Shown piece by piece: positions 36,501 through 47,414 of a DNA stretch of 64,000 nucleotides (its first letter is position 1; every line of letters begins with the position of its first letter). The stretch is taken from NCBI RefSeq assembly GCF_026151205.1, contig NC_087075.1:9842303-9906302 (forward strand), read 5' to 3'. The translations under genes and the position numbers were made by a program. The DNA comes from Bolinopsis microptera (taxonomy: Eukaryota > Ctenophora > Tentaculata > Lobata > Bolinopsidae). The notes beneath the pieces were generated by a model that saw only the letters and a program-made list of their open reading frames with translations, ran no database searches and was not told the origin of the DNA.

Positions 36501-39500
36501 ACCGGCTGTTTGCTGTTTCGAGGGTTCTGTGCCATACCAACCGGGCTGCAAAAATTCTTCTAAGCCCTGTCAACGTCGAACAATTCGAAAGGGCGACTCA
36601 TTAAGTGCTACCTTTGTTCCAAAAAAGGCTAAACGTCCCCTTCGTTGCCTCGGTACCATCTTATCAATGAGTGTTTCTGCTTCAAAAAAGGGCAACTGCA
36701 GATCTAGACGAATTCCTGCCGCATCAATTTGTCCCTATCATGATGACAGTGCTCGATTTTGGGTCAAAACTGCCGAAGGCAGAGTATTGAACTGTAAACG
36801 AATTGTTCGATATTTGGAAATAAAAGTCGGAGATCGAAATTTTTTGGTACCGGCTGTTTGCTGTTTCGAGGGTTCTGTGCCATACCAACCGGGCTGCAAA
36901 AGTTCTTCTAAGCCCTGTCAACGTCGAACAATTCGAAAGGGCGACTCATTAAGTGCTACCTTTGTTCCAAAAAAGGCTAAACGTCCCCTTCGTTGCCTCG
37001 GTACCATCTTATCAATGAGTGTTTCTGCTTCAAAAAAGGGCAACTGCAGATCTAGACGAATTCCTGCCGCATCAATTTGTCCCTATCATGATGACAGTGC
37101 TCGATTTTGGGTCAAAACTGCCGAAGGCAGAGTATTGAACTGTAAACGAATTGTTCTATCTAATCCTAGGAAAAGATCAGCATTTTTGTTGTCCGATTCA
37201 GACTGATGACGATGTATTTCATGAATAGAAGTGCTAAAGTTGAATAAGTTCATCTACTATACTGTGTAATTACTATATAATCGACTAGCATAATGATTTG
37301 GCTAAAATATAAATCTTGATATGATATAAGAACGGGAACGAAGTATTTAATTTTAATACCCGTGTTATATTTATTTTATTATTGATTGTTATTTTACTAT
37401 TGATACGATCTGATACTCCTAAATTGCCCTTTGAATTATTATTATTGATAACTATAAGTCACCAACTGTTATCTGGTTTAAATCCCGTGGCTGCAAAATT
37501 TGTTCTTCATTACATTCGAACTTAATAAATGTAATCCCCCACTCAAGTGATATTCTGGAAGGTCTGCCTAACCACGGAAGATTCTATCCTAAGTTTTCTC
37601 TTTCGAATCTCTAATTGTAAATGTAAAATAATAACATATACTTGTAGTTAGTTAACTTAAGGTAGGGTCTAAGTGATGCAGGCGTCCGTCCTTTTCGCTC
37701 TAAGAAGTGCCGGAAAAAACATGACCATTAATGTCAGTAGATGAAATTTTGACAAAACTGACATTGTCATTAATGGTCATTAATGGTCATTAATGGTCAT
37801 TAATGGTCGTTGCAACCCCCCCCCCCCCCCCCCCCCCCCCCCGTGTAAAATGACACCCTCCCAGTGATCTAACCCTTATACTCCCCCCCAGGACTGGAAG
37901 TTAGAACACGGCACAATTACAGGATTCCCCGGAGCTACTGCTACTGATGAGGATTTGCTGGAGGGAGAGTGTGATATCCTGCTACCTTGCGCTAAAGAAA
38001 AGGTTTGTACTTGTTTTCAGTGTAGTTTAGATGGAGGATGACCCAATATTTTTTGAAATTCCGATGTTAAATGTCTTGCATTTTTAGGCCAAACATGAAA
38101 GTAAACACATCGAATTCCCACATTTAAAACTTTCATCGGATGTGAGATATTCCGGCTTTGTTGAAACCTACCACTATGCTACAGGGCTACTACAAATATG
38201 TAGTGTGTACGAGTGTAAGGTAATTAGGTTCCGATAACAGTAAAAAAGGAGGAAACAGGTGTGAAACATGAGAACTAAATAGCCACCTTCGGCCCACTGA
38301 CTAATGGGCCCTATTAGTTAACGAGGCCACCCTATACCTAGGCCCTATTAGCTAACGAGACGAGACTGTAGGATATATCAGACAGGTTTATTAGGTTTTG
38401 ACATGTACGTGACTGTACACCACCAGTCTGATAGATATGTAAACTTTATAATAGCGTGTGAAATTGTGGTTAATGAGAAAGTTGTGCTTGATAGCAAGGA
38501 TTGTATAATTTCATAATTTCTTTGTCCTAGCTTGAGTCTTAATTCAGTTTATCCACTTCACTTTGTTGCACGCCTTGCTTATTGAGCTGAGCTAAATGGT
38601 GCCGTTTTGTCACAGTCAGTAACCAGTTGCAGTGGTAACGTGCCCTTATTCTTCAGTTGTTACAAGGGGGATCAGTAGACCCTTAAGTTTAGGGGATATC
38701 TGAAAGATAGGGCTTATTCCCACTTGCAGGTAAATAACGCGCACTATCTCCCAGGTGATAACAATAGATAACGCACACAAGATAAAAGCACGTGTAATAG
38801 CTGAAGGAGCTAATGGTCCTATCACCCCTGCTGCGGATGAGATTCTTATCGCTAACAAGCAACTTGTTATTCCTGATATCTACTGCAACTCCGGTTAGGG
38901 TTATTATTTTGTTTCTTATCGGTTTTTTGCTATTGACATTTTACTGTTGAAATCACAATCTTGTTCAGCAAATTTCGAATCATTCTTTACACAATAGGCA
39001 AGAATTTGTTTGCTATTGTGATACTACGATATAGATCAATTAGCTAGTTAATTAAATAATTAATTAACTAATCACTTGTCAGGTGGTGTAACCGTATCTT
39101 ACTTCGAGTGGTTGAAGAATTTAAACCACGTCAGTTACGGTCGTCTTACCTTCAAATACGAGTTCGACTCAAACAAACATCTTCTCCAGTCTGTGCAGAG
39201 TTCTCTTGAGAGCAGGTACTTTCACTTTCACTTTCTCTTGTTGTTTCGCTGATAAGTTTGTTTCACTGATACCCTTGTTTAGAACTGTTTGTTTCATTCT
39301 TCATCTTACACTGTTTATATATAAGTGCTTTCTTCAACGAGATGTAAGTTTACCGTGGCCGTGTTGTATTTTAATGAATTCTGGGATTTTACTTGTTGAA
39401 GAAAGAAATTTTAATGCATTTTTGATATTCCGCTTCAATATTCATTTGTATTCGTTCTTCGTTGACGTATCAATTGAATGGGCCTAGAGAGATTCTTGTT

Positions 39501-40090
39501 TTAGCTCAGCTCTGGCGGTTTCTTACCGATGGCAAACTTAAATAACCCTGATACATATTTTCGCCTATTCACCTAAATCGATTAGATCAATCATCCAATT
39601 AACAAATCAGTTAATTAATTAATTAATTAATTAATTAATTAATTAACCCCTGTGTCCAGGTTCTCAGGAAAGATCCCAGTAACTCCAACCCCTGAGTTTG
39701 AAGCAGCTATGGGTGGTGCATCTGAGAAGGATATCGTACACAGCGGTCTATCTTACACTATGGAGCGATCTGGTGGGTTATTAGATAATTAATTAATTAA
39801 TTATTTTATTAATCAATTAGACAGATAACTGAGTGATTACGGCTCTTATTAATTAATTCATAAATCTTCTTGCTAATGAACTATTTGTACCTATTTAATT
39901 TGTATCCCTCCCTTGTTTCAATATCTTAACTTGTTATCTCTGACGGAGCTCTATCTATTTAACAGGTAAAAAGATAAAGGAAGTAGCGCTCCAGCACGAC
40001 CTCGGAGTGGATTTGAGAACTGCTGCGTTCGTCTTGGCTCTGACCAAGATATCCAATAACATCATCATGGCTGGTTTCACGTTCACGTAA
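33573..40090 (+). CDS. GLUD1: Glutamate dehydrogenase, mitochondrial (canonical copy)
   Basis: Twelve exons close in frame to 536 residues: 33573-33674, 33854-34003, 34179-34314, 34469-34597, 34760-34954, 35152-35303, 35482-35607, 37892-38002, 38755-38893, 39083-39215, 39660-39772, 39966-40090. The enzyme is a matrix homohexamer that oxidatively deaminates glutamate. An arginine-rich targeting peptide precedes residue about 34. The substrate/catalytic lysines are at 128 (CKGGMRF), 152 (MTYKCAV) and 164 (GGAKAG), with Asp206 in PAPDMGTGE; spacing matches mammalian GDH. The dinucleotide motif GFGNVG is in exon 7, EGANGPITP in exon 9 and [20 protein letters not shown] in exon 10. The antenna region and ending AGFTFT are animal-type. 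Mammalian GDH is 558 residues. Intron 7 (35608-37891) holds a transposon. The neighbouring gene at 27747-31492 is a diverged tandem duplicate. Confidence 0.95.
36111..36450 (+). CDS. Element-borne acidic reading frame, unknown function
   Basis: About 115 codons before the frame is lost relative to the next one. It reads [15 protein letters not shown], a serine patch, then an acidic region with [14 protein letters not shown] and DSESEDKD, then a lysine-rich part. The composition resembles the N-terminus of a DNA- or chromatin-associated protein, but no domain is recognised. A one-base shift or short intron near 36448 would join it to the duplicated module downstream. It may be the N-terminal half of a transposon protein. 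Confidence 0.4.
36451..37206 (+). CDS. Element-borne reading frame with two 116-residue tandem modules
   Basis: The frame is open for 251 codons to the TGA at 37204-37206 but lacks its own ATG near the start. Two copies of a 348-bp unit (36460-36807 and 36808-37155) follow each other exactly in frame. They begin [20 protein letters not shown] and end [10 protein letters not shown]; only one residue difference (N/S) was noticed. Each module has at least eight cysteines and several basic patches ([20 protein letters not shown]). The tail reads [15 protein letters not shown] do not recognise the module. Near identity shows a very recent duplication or an assembly artefact. Confidence 0.5.
   Translation: MVRRYLEIKVGDRNFLVPAVCCFEGSVPYQPGCKNSSKPCQRRTIRKGDSLSATFVPKKAKRPLRCLGTILSMSVSASKKGNCRSRRIPAASICPYHDDSARFWVKTAEGRVLNCKRIVRYLEIKVGDRNFLVPAVCCFEGSVPYQPGCKSSSKPCQRRTIRKGDSLSATFVPKKAKRPLRCLGTILSMSVSASKKGNCRSRRIPAASICPYHDDSARFWVKTAEGRVLNCKRIVLSNPRKRSAFLLSDSD
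39612..39650. repeat. (TTAA)n microsatellite in GDH intron 10
   Basis: About nine uninterrupted TTAA units end 10 bp before the exon 11 acceptor. Confidence 0.9.
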
Positions 40091-41262
40091 ATCCAGGAGT
40101 TTCACTTTCACCTAGAATTGGAGACTCGGAATTTATTGGAGCTGGATTGAACTTGTAGCTGAAGTTTTGGAATGAGGCAACAAATAATATTGATATTTTG
40201 CAATGATTGATTGAATGAAATCTGTTCCTAGATTATGATATATTTTGAGAGGATCGATTTTGATGTAAGCTACCCGTTTCTGAACCATAATTTATTGCGG
40301 TATTTGTTTAAGAGGTAACGAATGATGAAAATTATGTAAATTATGAATATGATATAAATATTGAATATGATAGTTAGAATTATAATTCGAGTTAGGCAGT
40401 CTTTTCTAGGGAAAGTAATTATTATCTATCAAAATGTGGACGACCATTTGCATTTCCTAGCTTAGGTACCTCTTAGTTTTTTCTCTTAAGTATAATTCTG
40501 TATTTAACAGCGTTTTCCGCTGTATTTATTTTTGCTCGGTGATATATATAGCAAGTTACTTAATTATTTTAAGTTAACCACCAAGCTATTATTTATCGCA
40601 TGTTGACCTTAGGTTACTTAGTTAATTCATAATTAGTAGCATAATTATTTCAGTTACAGTCATGTATTACCTACAATTCATCTCACTGATCATACAAAAA
40701 AAATGTTATTACAAAAAATAATGTTATTTACCCCTATACGTATTCGGCATATTTCGGATATTTGAAGTTTGATCCTGTTTTAGCAGTGAAAATTGTAAAT
40801 AATACTTAATTAAATATATGTGTATAAAGAGTAAATTACTCTAAAATTCCTGATTGCGGGGGAAATTAAAATTATTCTGATTAAATGTCATTCAATAAAC
40901 ATAACACTTGTCCTGCCTTATGATGATGAAATAAAATGAAAATGAAATCCATGGGGCGGGTATCAAACATCAAATATTTGAAATATGTGATTATTAATGA
41001 GGATTGAGTTTATGTACAAAGTTTTGTTCTGTTCATCGTTAATTTTGCCTAATTACATTTTGGTTTGATAAGATACCCATTTGATAACTCGTCCGACTAT
41101 GAATGATTACCTGTCTTCCATGATTATAAATCCTGTTGCTGTGTAATAATAAATATTTCACATTGCTAAAATTTTATTTTATTTCAGTTGATGTTAATTG
41201 CTAATGTAATCAGTCAATATATCTAAAATCTTAACTAAAACTTTAATTTAGCCTCTTTCAAA
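40091..41262. other. Intergenic DNA between GDH and nucleolin-like genes
   Basis: AT-rich, no gene seen. AATAAA motifs at 40894-40899 and near 40932 could end GDH transcripts. The nucleolin promoter must lie in the last few hundred bases, but I see no distinctive TATA box. Confidence 0.6.
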
Positions 41263-44200
41263 ATGGTCACCCTTGAAAAGAAGAAGAAGACCAAAAGATC
41301 AGTGGAAGCAGTCATTGCAGAGGCCAAAAGTGCGGTCGTAGAACCAGCAAAACCCGCCAAGGTGAGGCTTTGATTAATATTTTATTTTAAATCCCCTTTT
41401 CTTGACCTTGATTAACTTTACTAGTCTAAAACATAATGATCTTAGCAGTCTAACTAAATTTTAGCTTAATTCTAAATTGTAACCAACTTGTGTGCCTCAG
41501 AAAAAGAAGAAATCAGTCCCTGTGGCTGTGGAGGTTGCCGCTCCTGTAAAGAAAGTGAAGAAAGCAAAGGCCGTAGAAACACCTGCGCCTGTCCCGGTTA
41601 AGAAAACCAAGAAAGCCAAGGTAAGCGCCAGATGTCCAGAATTCAAACACGCCAATAATTATGAAACCATGCCTGTAGGACCATTTTCATATACAGCGCC
41701 TCCTCGTGGCCCGTTCTGACAAATGTCATGCGTCTTGACTTTTGCCATGTTTTTTACCGGTCACAACTTTTCTCAAGCATCTTTTTCTACTAGCTATCTA
41801 TCTAGACGCTACAGTTGTCAACATTTTACTGGTCCCTTTTTCCGCGCAAACGCGCGCTATTTCCATGTGAGCGAAACTCGAGGCCTGTGTTTAGTCCGCT
41901 TTGTCCGCATATTCATGACGTAATCTTCCCGCTTCTTTGATCTTATTACTTTTTGATGTCGTTTTAATATTAAGTTAACTCTCAGGCTAATGGAGCCGCA
42001 GCTGCTGGTAACGGTGCCGCAGCCGCTCCAGTGAAGAAAGCCAAGAAGAAGGCCGCCCCTAAACCACCTACTCCACCACCAGCTGAATCAAGCTCTGAGG
42101 AAGAGAGCTCTTCAGATGAGGAGGAAGAAGCAGCTCCAGTAGCCGCCGCCCCTGGTATGTGTGACTGGTATTTTATGTGTAGTACCTCACCGTTCTGTCA
42201 ATACTCATCTAAATTGTATCCACGAAATATGGAATGTGGATTCATCTCTTGATCTAAGTTTTGGCGAAATAGATGTTTTTTGTTTATTGTTTATGCATTC
42301 AAATACTGGGGCGTCATTGCAACTCGCTATTTGCTCGGGAAATTGTTTCGGCGAAAACTAGTTTGTAGCATGTTTTTCACAATATTTGGCTTGGATTGGG
42401 GAATACCGTTGGTTCACCTTTTGATACTGCTGAAAAGTTGATAGCGACAATGGTGATGACGCCCCTCAAATTGCTTGAATTAAGTATGTCGACCTAGGGA
42501 CTGCAATTGAAGTGTTTCAAACTGTTGAAATCTCAGCCTCAGGTTTAGTAGCTCCTGCTAAAGAGGAATCCAGCAGCGAAGAATCAGACAGCGACGAAGA
42601 AATCAGTAAAGCAGATGCCATAAAACAAGCTGCTGCTGTCGCTGTCAAGGAAGAATCCAGCTCCGAGGAAGAATCTAGCTCTGAAGAAGAGGAAGAAGCT
42701 GCCGCCCCAGCTCCAGTCCCTGCTCCTGCTGCTGAAGAATCTTCATCTGAGGAAGAATCTAGTGACGAAGAAGCAGCACCTGCTGTTGTAGCTGCTCCAG
42801 CAGCGGAGGAATCTTCTTCAGAAGAAGAGTCTAGTGATGAGGAAATGGAAGTAACACCAGCTCCCGCTGCTGCTGAAGAATCTTCATCAGAGGAGGAATC
42901 TAGTGATGAGGAGGAATCAGCCGCTCCTGGTAATTCTATTACAGTAGAGGATTTAATAGTTGTCCCCTGTAAGGATAACATCCCGATCACCTGCTTCTAA
43001 TCAAAACAATTTTCTGATCACCGCGCTGAGGCTCTTCGAACATAGTAACGGGACTACTAATAAATCCTCCACTGTAAATGAGATTATCGTTGGTTTTATC
43101 GACTAAGAAGAAAGTTGTATTCAACACTCACGAAGATAGCGACGAGATCAACACGTCCAAACAAGAAGAATAGAAGACATCTAATTCTTGTTATACTTTA
43201 ACAAGGAGGGTCCAGCTACTATCCAACTATTTGCCCCAAATTTCCCCTATAAACGAAATTGTTGAAAATACTAAGTACTACTGGATAGTTCTAAAATGAA
43301 CGGAATGAGCAAATTTACGTATGACTTTATAATGTGACTGTGAACAACCAAGTAGCCTTAACCTCAAGAAAAATAACAAAAATCGCTCTAACAATGCACG
43401 TAAAATACAGCTATATAGGACCATCAACTTTGCCCCAAGAAAGCGATGTTCGCTGGACCCCCCTTAAGTTGAAGAGCATGGTCTTGTTAAAATGGTAGTT
43501 CACGTCCGGAAGTCTGAACATAGGCGTATTTCAGTAGCAGCTGTCCCAGCCGCCAAGGAAGAATCCAGCTCAGAAGAGGAATCCAGTGAAGATGAGGAAG
43601 AAGTTGCTGCACCCGCTGTAGTTGCTGCACCAGGTAATTATATTTATTCAAATTACTACGTTTAACTCGCATATAAATTGGTCTTTACACGCTAATTTTC
43701 CACCCAAATATGAAAACAACTCAAAAAAGCCAAATTGTCGACTAGAATAGCCGAGAGTTGTTGTTATTAATATAAATCATTAACATTTAGCTCACAAAGA
43801 TCAAAATATTGACCAGTTTCTTCGTGCCGTCAAAAACTAAAACCACTGTCATTTGCATTTGTCTGTAACCAAGTTTGTTTCAGCCGCCGAGGAGGAGTCC
43901 AGCGAAGAAGAGAGTAGTGATGAAGAGGAGGAGGCTGCTGCACCAGTAGCTGCACCCGGTAATTTATACTTTGTTTACAGTTAATCTTTAGATAGTTAAA
44001 ATAAATCATTAGATAGAATCATTAGATAGTTAGAATAAATCATTAAATATCAATAGAATAAGTGCAAAGTTAGCTTGGATAAACTTACCCCGTTCATAAC
44101 GGGTATAGGACGCAGCGGCGGAAGTCACTGCGGCGGTGTACAGTCCGGCGGAGGACGGTACAGCGGAGGACGGTACGGCGGTAGTTTCCAAAAAGGTTGG

Positions 44201-47200
44201 ACGGTACGGCGGATCACATGACACCCACTTTACTTTGGACAGTACGGCGGTACTACTACTACTAATTACTAAACTGTACCTATAAGATAGACCTAGCACT
44301 GCTAATATAACAAAATCGATTAGCTTTAAAAAGGTCTATTTTCCTCTTTGTTACTTCGAAATTAATTTTAATTAAAATTAAATTTGATAAAGTTTAATAT
44401 ATACATTGTGATTACTAAGAGCAGTTCTTGTTCCACTTTCTGGTTCGTATCAGATCGCGTCCGGTCTGCACAACGGTGGTTAAGCGAGTGCACGATGAGC
44501 TTGTTACGGTGAGATCTCATATCACTGCGCCGAGATGCAATGGGTAATAACAAGGGCATGAGAACACGTCACGAGGGATCAAATCCAGGAATCTGATCAA
44601 CCGTAGCCAAGAAGAGAGGTTGCTCAGTGAAACGTAGATAATGATAGAGGCAAACAGTATATAAAGCGGATCAAAGTTGAGGAGATTATCTCATTAGCAC
44701 TACCATCTCCACTCTCCAGTACTGCAACACAGTGCCGACATAGCTGACCCAACCATCTACAATTTCACCACAGCACTTCAGATGGAGCAGAGTTCAACAG
44801 ATGGGAAGCACGCAGCCTACCTGGTCGGAGAGAACCCACCGAAGAGGAAGAAAGCTCACAGCGATAAGGACAGGAGGATTCACCGCATCGTGCAGAACTA
44901 CCACTCTTACGAAGAGGATGTCTTGACTTACCTGGATCTGCTCAGAAGTGTTACGTGAATTATTGATTGCTGTAACTTCTTGATAATGATTTGTGGGATT
45001 TAGATATTGCTATTGAGTGTGTCAAGTTATATTAACTTTTTGATTTTCAACAACTCAATATTCTCGATTTACATTGTCTGCAAAGCCCTGAATAAAAAAA
45101 ATGAACAACTAAACTAACAAGAATTATACAAAATGATAAAGAGAAAATAAAAAATAACTTATAATGCGAATCTAGAACAAAACTTAGAAACAAGTTGAAT
45201 GTGTAAGTTCTGTCTTAGGTACAGTTAGTAGGGGGGGGGGGGGGGGGTCCAAGGGGAACTTTGGGGAACTTTGGGAAAGTCCCCCAAGATTTCTGAAGTT
45301 CCCCAAAAAAAAAGTTCCCCAAAACTCCCCAAAGTTCCCCAAAATTCCCCAAAATTATTCAAAATTATTCAAAATTATTCAAAATTATTCAAAATTATTC
45401 AAAATTTCTCTAATATACATTAATACCCATTAATGTTAACATGTATGTTATTATAAGGTATAATCTTAACTTACTTGTTGATACTTGCAGCATGATAATT
45501 TTTTAGGCATGATAATTTTTTTGGGGAACTTTGGGAACTTTGGGGAACTTTGGGGAATTTTGGGGAACTTTCTGAAGTTCCCCAAAAAAAAGTTCCCCAA
45601 AATTCCCCAAAATTATTTGTTTCATTGATAATTTTTTGGGGAACTTTGGGAAAGTCCCCCAGGTTTCCTGAAGTTCCCCAAAAAAAAGTTTCCCAAAACT
45701 CCCCAAAGTTCCCCTTGGACCCCCCCCCTTAGTAGTAGTACCGCCGTACTGTCCAAAGTAAAGTGGGTGTCATGTGATCCGCCGTACCGTCCAACCTTTT
45801 TGGAAACTACCGCCGTACCGTCCTCCGCTGTACCGTCCTCCGCTGTACCGTCCACCGCCGCAGTGACTTCCGCCGCAGTGACCGGTTCCCGTTCATAACA
45901 TGTTCCTTCACTGTTATCCTAAGTTCACCAGACTTAGGAATTTTGTTATTGCAGCGTCTGGTGTAAGTCTGTAACATTACACCATTCCAGCCGCCGAAAA
46001 AGAATCCAGCTCAGAAGAAGAAAGCAGCGAGGAAGAATCTGAAGAAGAAGAGAAACCCGCAGCACCCAAACGAAAAGCAGAAGCAGCTGTCGTCCCCGCC
46101 AAAGCTAAGAAAGCCAAAAAGGACAGTTCAGATGATGAGAGTTCAGAATATGAAAGTTCAGAAGATGAGAAATCAGCTCCTACCACACCCAAAGCAGCCC
46201 CATTCGCCACCCCATCAAAAGACTCAGAACCCGGAAGCATATTCTGTGGACGATTAAGTTGGGACACAGACGCAGAAAGTCTGGCCAAATTCTTTGCAGA
46301 CAATGGATTCACAGTCGGTAATGCCCGAATTATCTACGACAGAGAAACCGGAAAATCGAAGGGTTTCGGTTATGTAGATTTTGACGACAAAGCTCAGATG
46401 AAAAAAGCTTTAGAATATGACGGTTCAGAACTTGACGGCCGAACGATCAGATTGGACGAGAGCCAGCCCCGACAAGTTACCCCTGGAGGTCGAGGAGGAA
46501 GAGGTACCCCCCGAGGACGAGGTACCCCCGGACGTGGAGGTCGTGGGGCTCGTACCCCTAACCCTCCCAGTGCTAACATGTTCATCAAGGGTCTGTCTTG
46601 GGATACCACTAATGACTCTCTTCATAATGCGTTTGATGGTGCTACTGGAGCCAGAGTTATTACTGACCGAGACACCGGCGACTCTAAAGGGTAAGCGTCT
46701 CATTTTTTGCTCCAATATATTCACCATGATGTTATTAATATTAATACCTGGTTGTCACTCTCTAACTGAACATGATATTATGGACTACAAAGGTAAAGTT
46801 AACAAGTTCTCCTTATTTTTCTCGTCTTATTCTAATCACACTGTTCACCCAGGTTTGGTTACATTGACTTCCCTGACGTAGCTACAGCTGAGAAAGCCTT
46901 TGCGAAAATGCAGGGTGCCCAGGTAGATGGCCGAGCAGTGACACTTGACTTTGCCACGCCTCGTGACAACAGCGGAGGAGATCGAGGTGGTAGAGGTCGA
47001 GGAGGACGAGGAGGATTCGGACGAGGAGGTGGTGGTGGATTCAGCCGAGGTTAGACTTTTTCTCCTTCAGAGCGTCGAGATGGTTTATTAAATTAATCAA
47101 TATCTCGAAATTTCGTTAAGCTGTGTATTAATTCACTCTCGAGCCGTTTTGAAGGCTACTGTATGATAGGTAAAACTATAGTTCATTGGTAATTTTTGCA

Positions 47201-47414
47201 AATCCTATGAGGTAGAACAATATGAGAACATGATAATTAAAATTTATGTTTTATATTAATATTTAAAACACGTTATTTAACATTGAACTAAATACTTAAC
47301 TCTCCAGGAGGTCGAGGAGGCCGAGGAGGCTCGAACCCAGCAGCTGCAGCGAACAAAGGTGTCATTCAGGACTTCGCCGGCAAGAAAATGAAATTCGACA
47401 GCGATAGCGACTAA
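41263..47414 (+). CDS. NCL: Nucleolin-like protein (two RRMs, RGG tail)
   Basis: Nine exons close to 650 residues: 41263-41361, 41501-41620, 41986-42154, 42543-42929, 43535-43633, 43884-43958, 45991-46690, 46853-47049, 47308-47414. Nucleolin is a nucleolar RNA-binding protein of rRNA transcription and processing. Residues 1-100 are lysine/alanine-rich (KKTKKAK). Residues about 110-375 hold many acidic serine tracts of the type EESSSEEESSDEE, predicted casein kinase 2 targets. RRM1 spans about 398-472 (RNP2 IFCGRL, RNP1 KGFGYVDF) and RRM2 about 511-583 (MFIKGL, KGFGYIDF). An RG-rich linker (482-503) separates them and an RGG box (593-623) follows, ending MKFDSDSD. Two RRMs resemble yeast Nsr1 and plant nucleolins rather than the four of vertebrates. 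Acidic exons 4-6 are bounded by phase-1 introns and could be skipped without frame change. Intron 6 contains a transposon. Confidence 0.93.
44658..44666 (+). promoter_or_regulatory. TATA box inside the Mutator-like element
   Basis: TATATAAAG lies 116 bp upstream of the ATG at 44782. An initiator-like TCATTAGCA follows about 30 bp downstream. Confidence 0.5.
44782..44958 (+). CDS. Small 58-residue ORF carried by the Mutator-like element
   Basis: The ATG-to-TGA frame encodes a basic start with PPKRKKAHSDKDRRIHRIVQ and an acidic-hydrophobic end YEEDVLTYLDLL. Its codon use is more GC-rich than the surrounding intron. PPKRKK resembles a nuclear localisation signal. A TATA box at 44658 gives it a plausible promoter on the same strand. 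It could be a host gene fragment captured by the element, as Mutator-like elements are known to do, or an element gene. I do not recognise the protein. Confidence 0.4.
   Translation: MEQSSTDGKHAAYLVGENPPKRKKAHSDKDRRIHRIVQNYHSYEEDVLTYLDLLRSVT
45231..45728. mobile_element. Second element with G/C-homopolymer ends, nested
   Basis: It begins with G17 then TCCAAGGGGAACTTTGGGGA and ends with TCCCCAAAGTTCCCCTTGGA then C9, a clear inverted pair. TTAGTA flanks both ends (45225-45230 and 45729-45734). The body is built almost entirely of alternating GGGGAACTTT and AAAGTTCCCC blocks plus five AAAATTATTC repeats, so a transcript would fold into nested hairpins. No protein is encoded; frames seen here are artefacts. 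Confidence 0.75.

Larger units (their letters stand above)
35849..37842. mobile_element. DNA element with G/C-homopolymer inverted ends in GDH intron 7
   Basis: The left end is G7 then TTGCAACGACCATTAATG. The right end is CATTAATGGTCGTTGCAA then C27, so the tips are inverted repeats. Outside, GTGTA (possibly CCCCGTGTA, 9 bp) occurs at 35840-35848 and 37839-37847 as a target duplication. Next to each tip, CATTAATGGT repeats four times beside a copy of TGTCAGTAGAT ... ACTGACATTGTC that is itself near-palindromic. Inside lie two reading frames at 36111-36450 and 36460-37206. I do not recognise the family; a 5- or 9-bp duplication would exclude hAT and Tc1/mariner. Confidence 0.8.
44101..45890. 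mobile_element. Mutator-like element with long inverted repeats in nucleolin intron 6
   Basis: Inverted repeats of about 150-170 bp (44101-44270 and 45730-45890) are GC-rich, with internal GGACGGTACGGCGG-type direct repeats and AAAGTAAAGTGGGTGTCATG in the right copy. The 9-bp sequence GTTCATAAC flanks both sides (44092-44100, 45891-45899). Long TIRs with 9-bp target duplication are the hallmark of Mutator-like elements. No transposase is present, so it is nonautonomous. The interior carries a TATA box and a 58-codon ORF (44782-44958) and a second nested element at 45231-45728. Confidence 0.85.

Noticed and set aside
42517-42990. 157-codon minus-strand serine-rich frame
   Set aside because: It is the antisense shadow of the acidic/serine-coding nucleolin exon 4.
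45503-45855. Several frames with KVPQNSPK-type repeats
   Set aside because: They derive from the GGGGAACTTT palindromic repeats and the inverted ends of nested elements.
46394-46881. Proline/arginine-rich frames on both strands over the nucleolin RG linker
   Set aside because: Shadows of nucleolin exon 7 in other frames.
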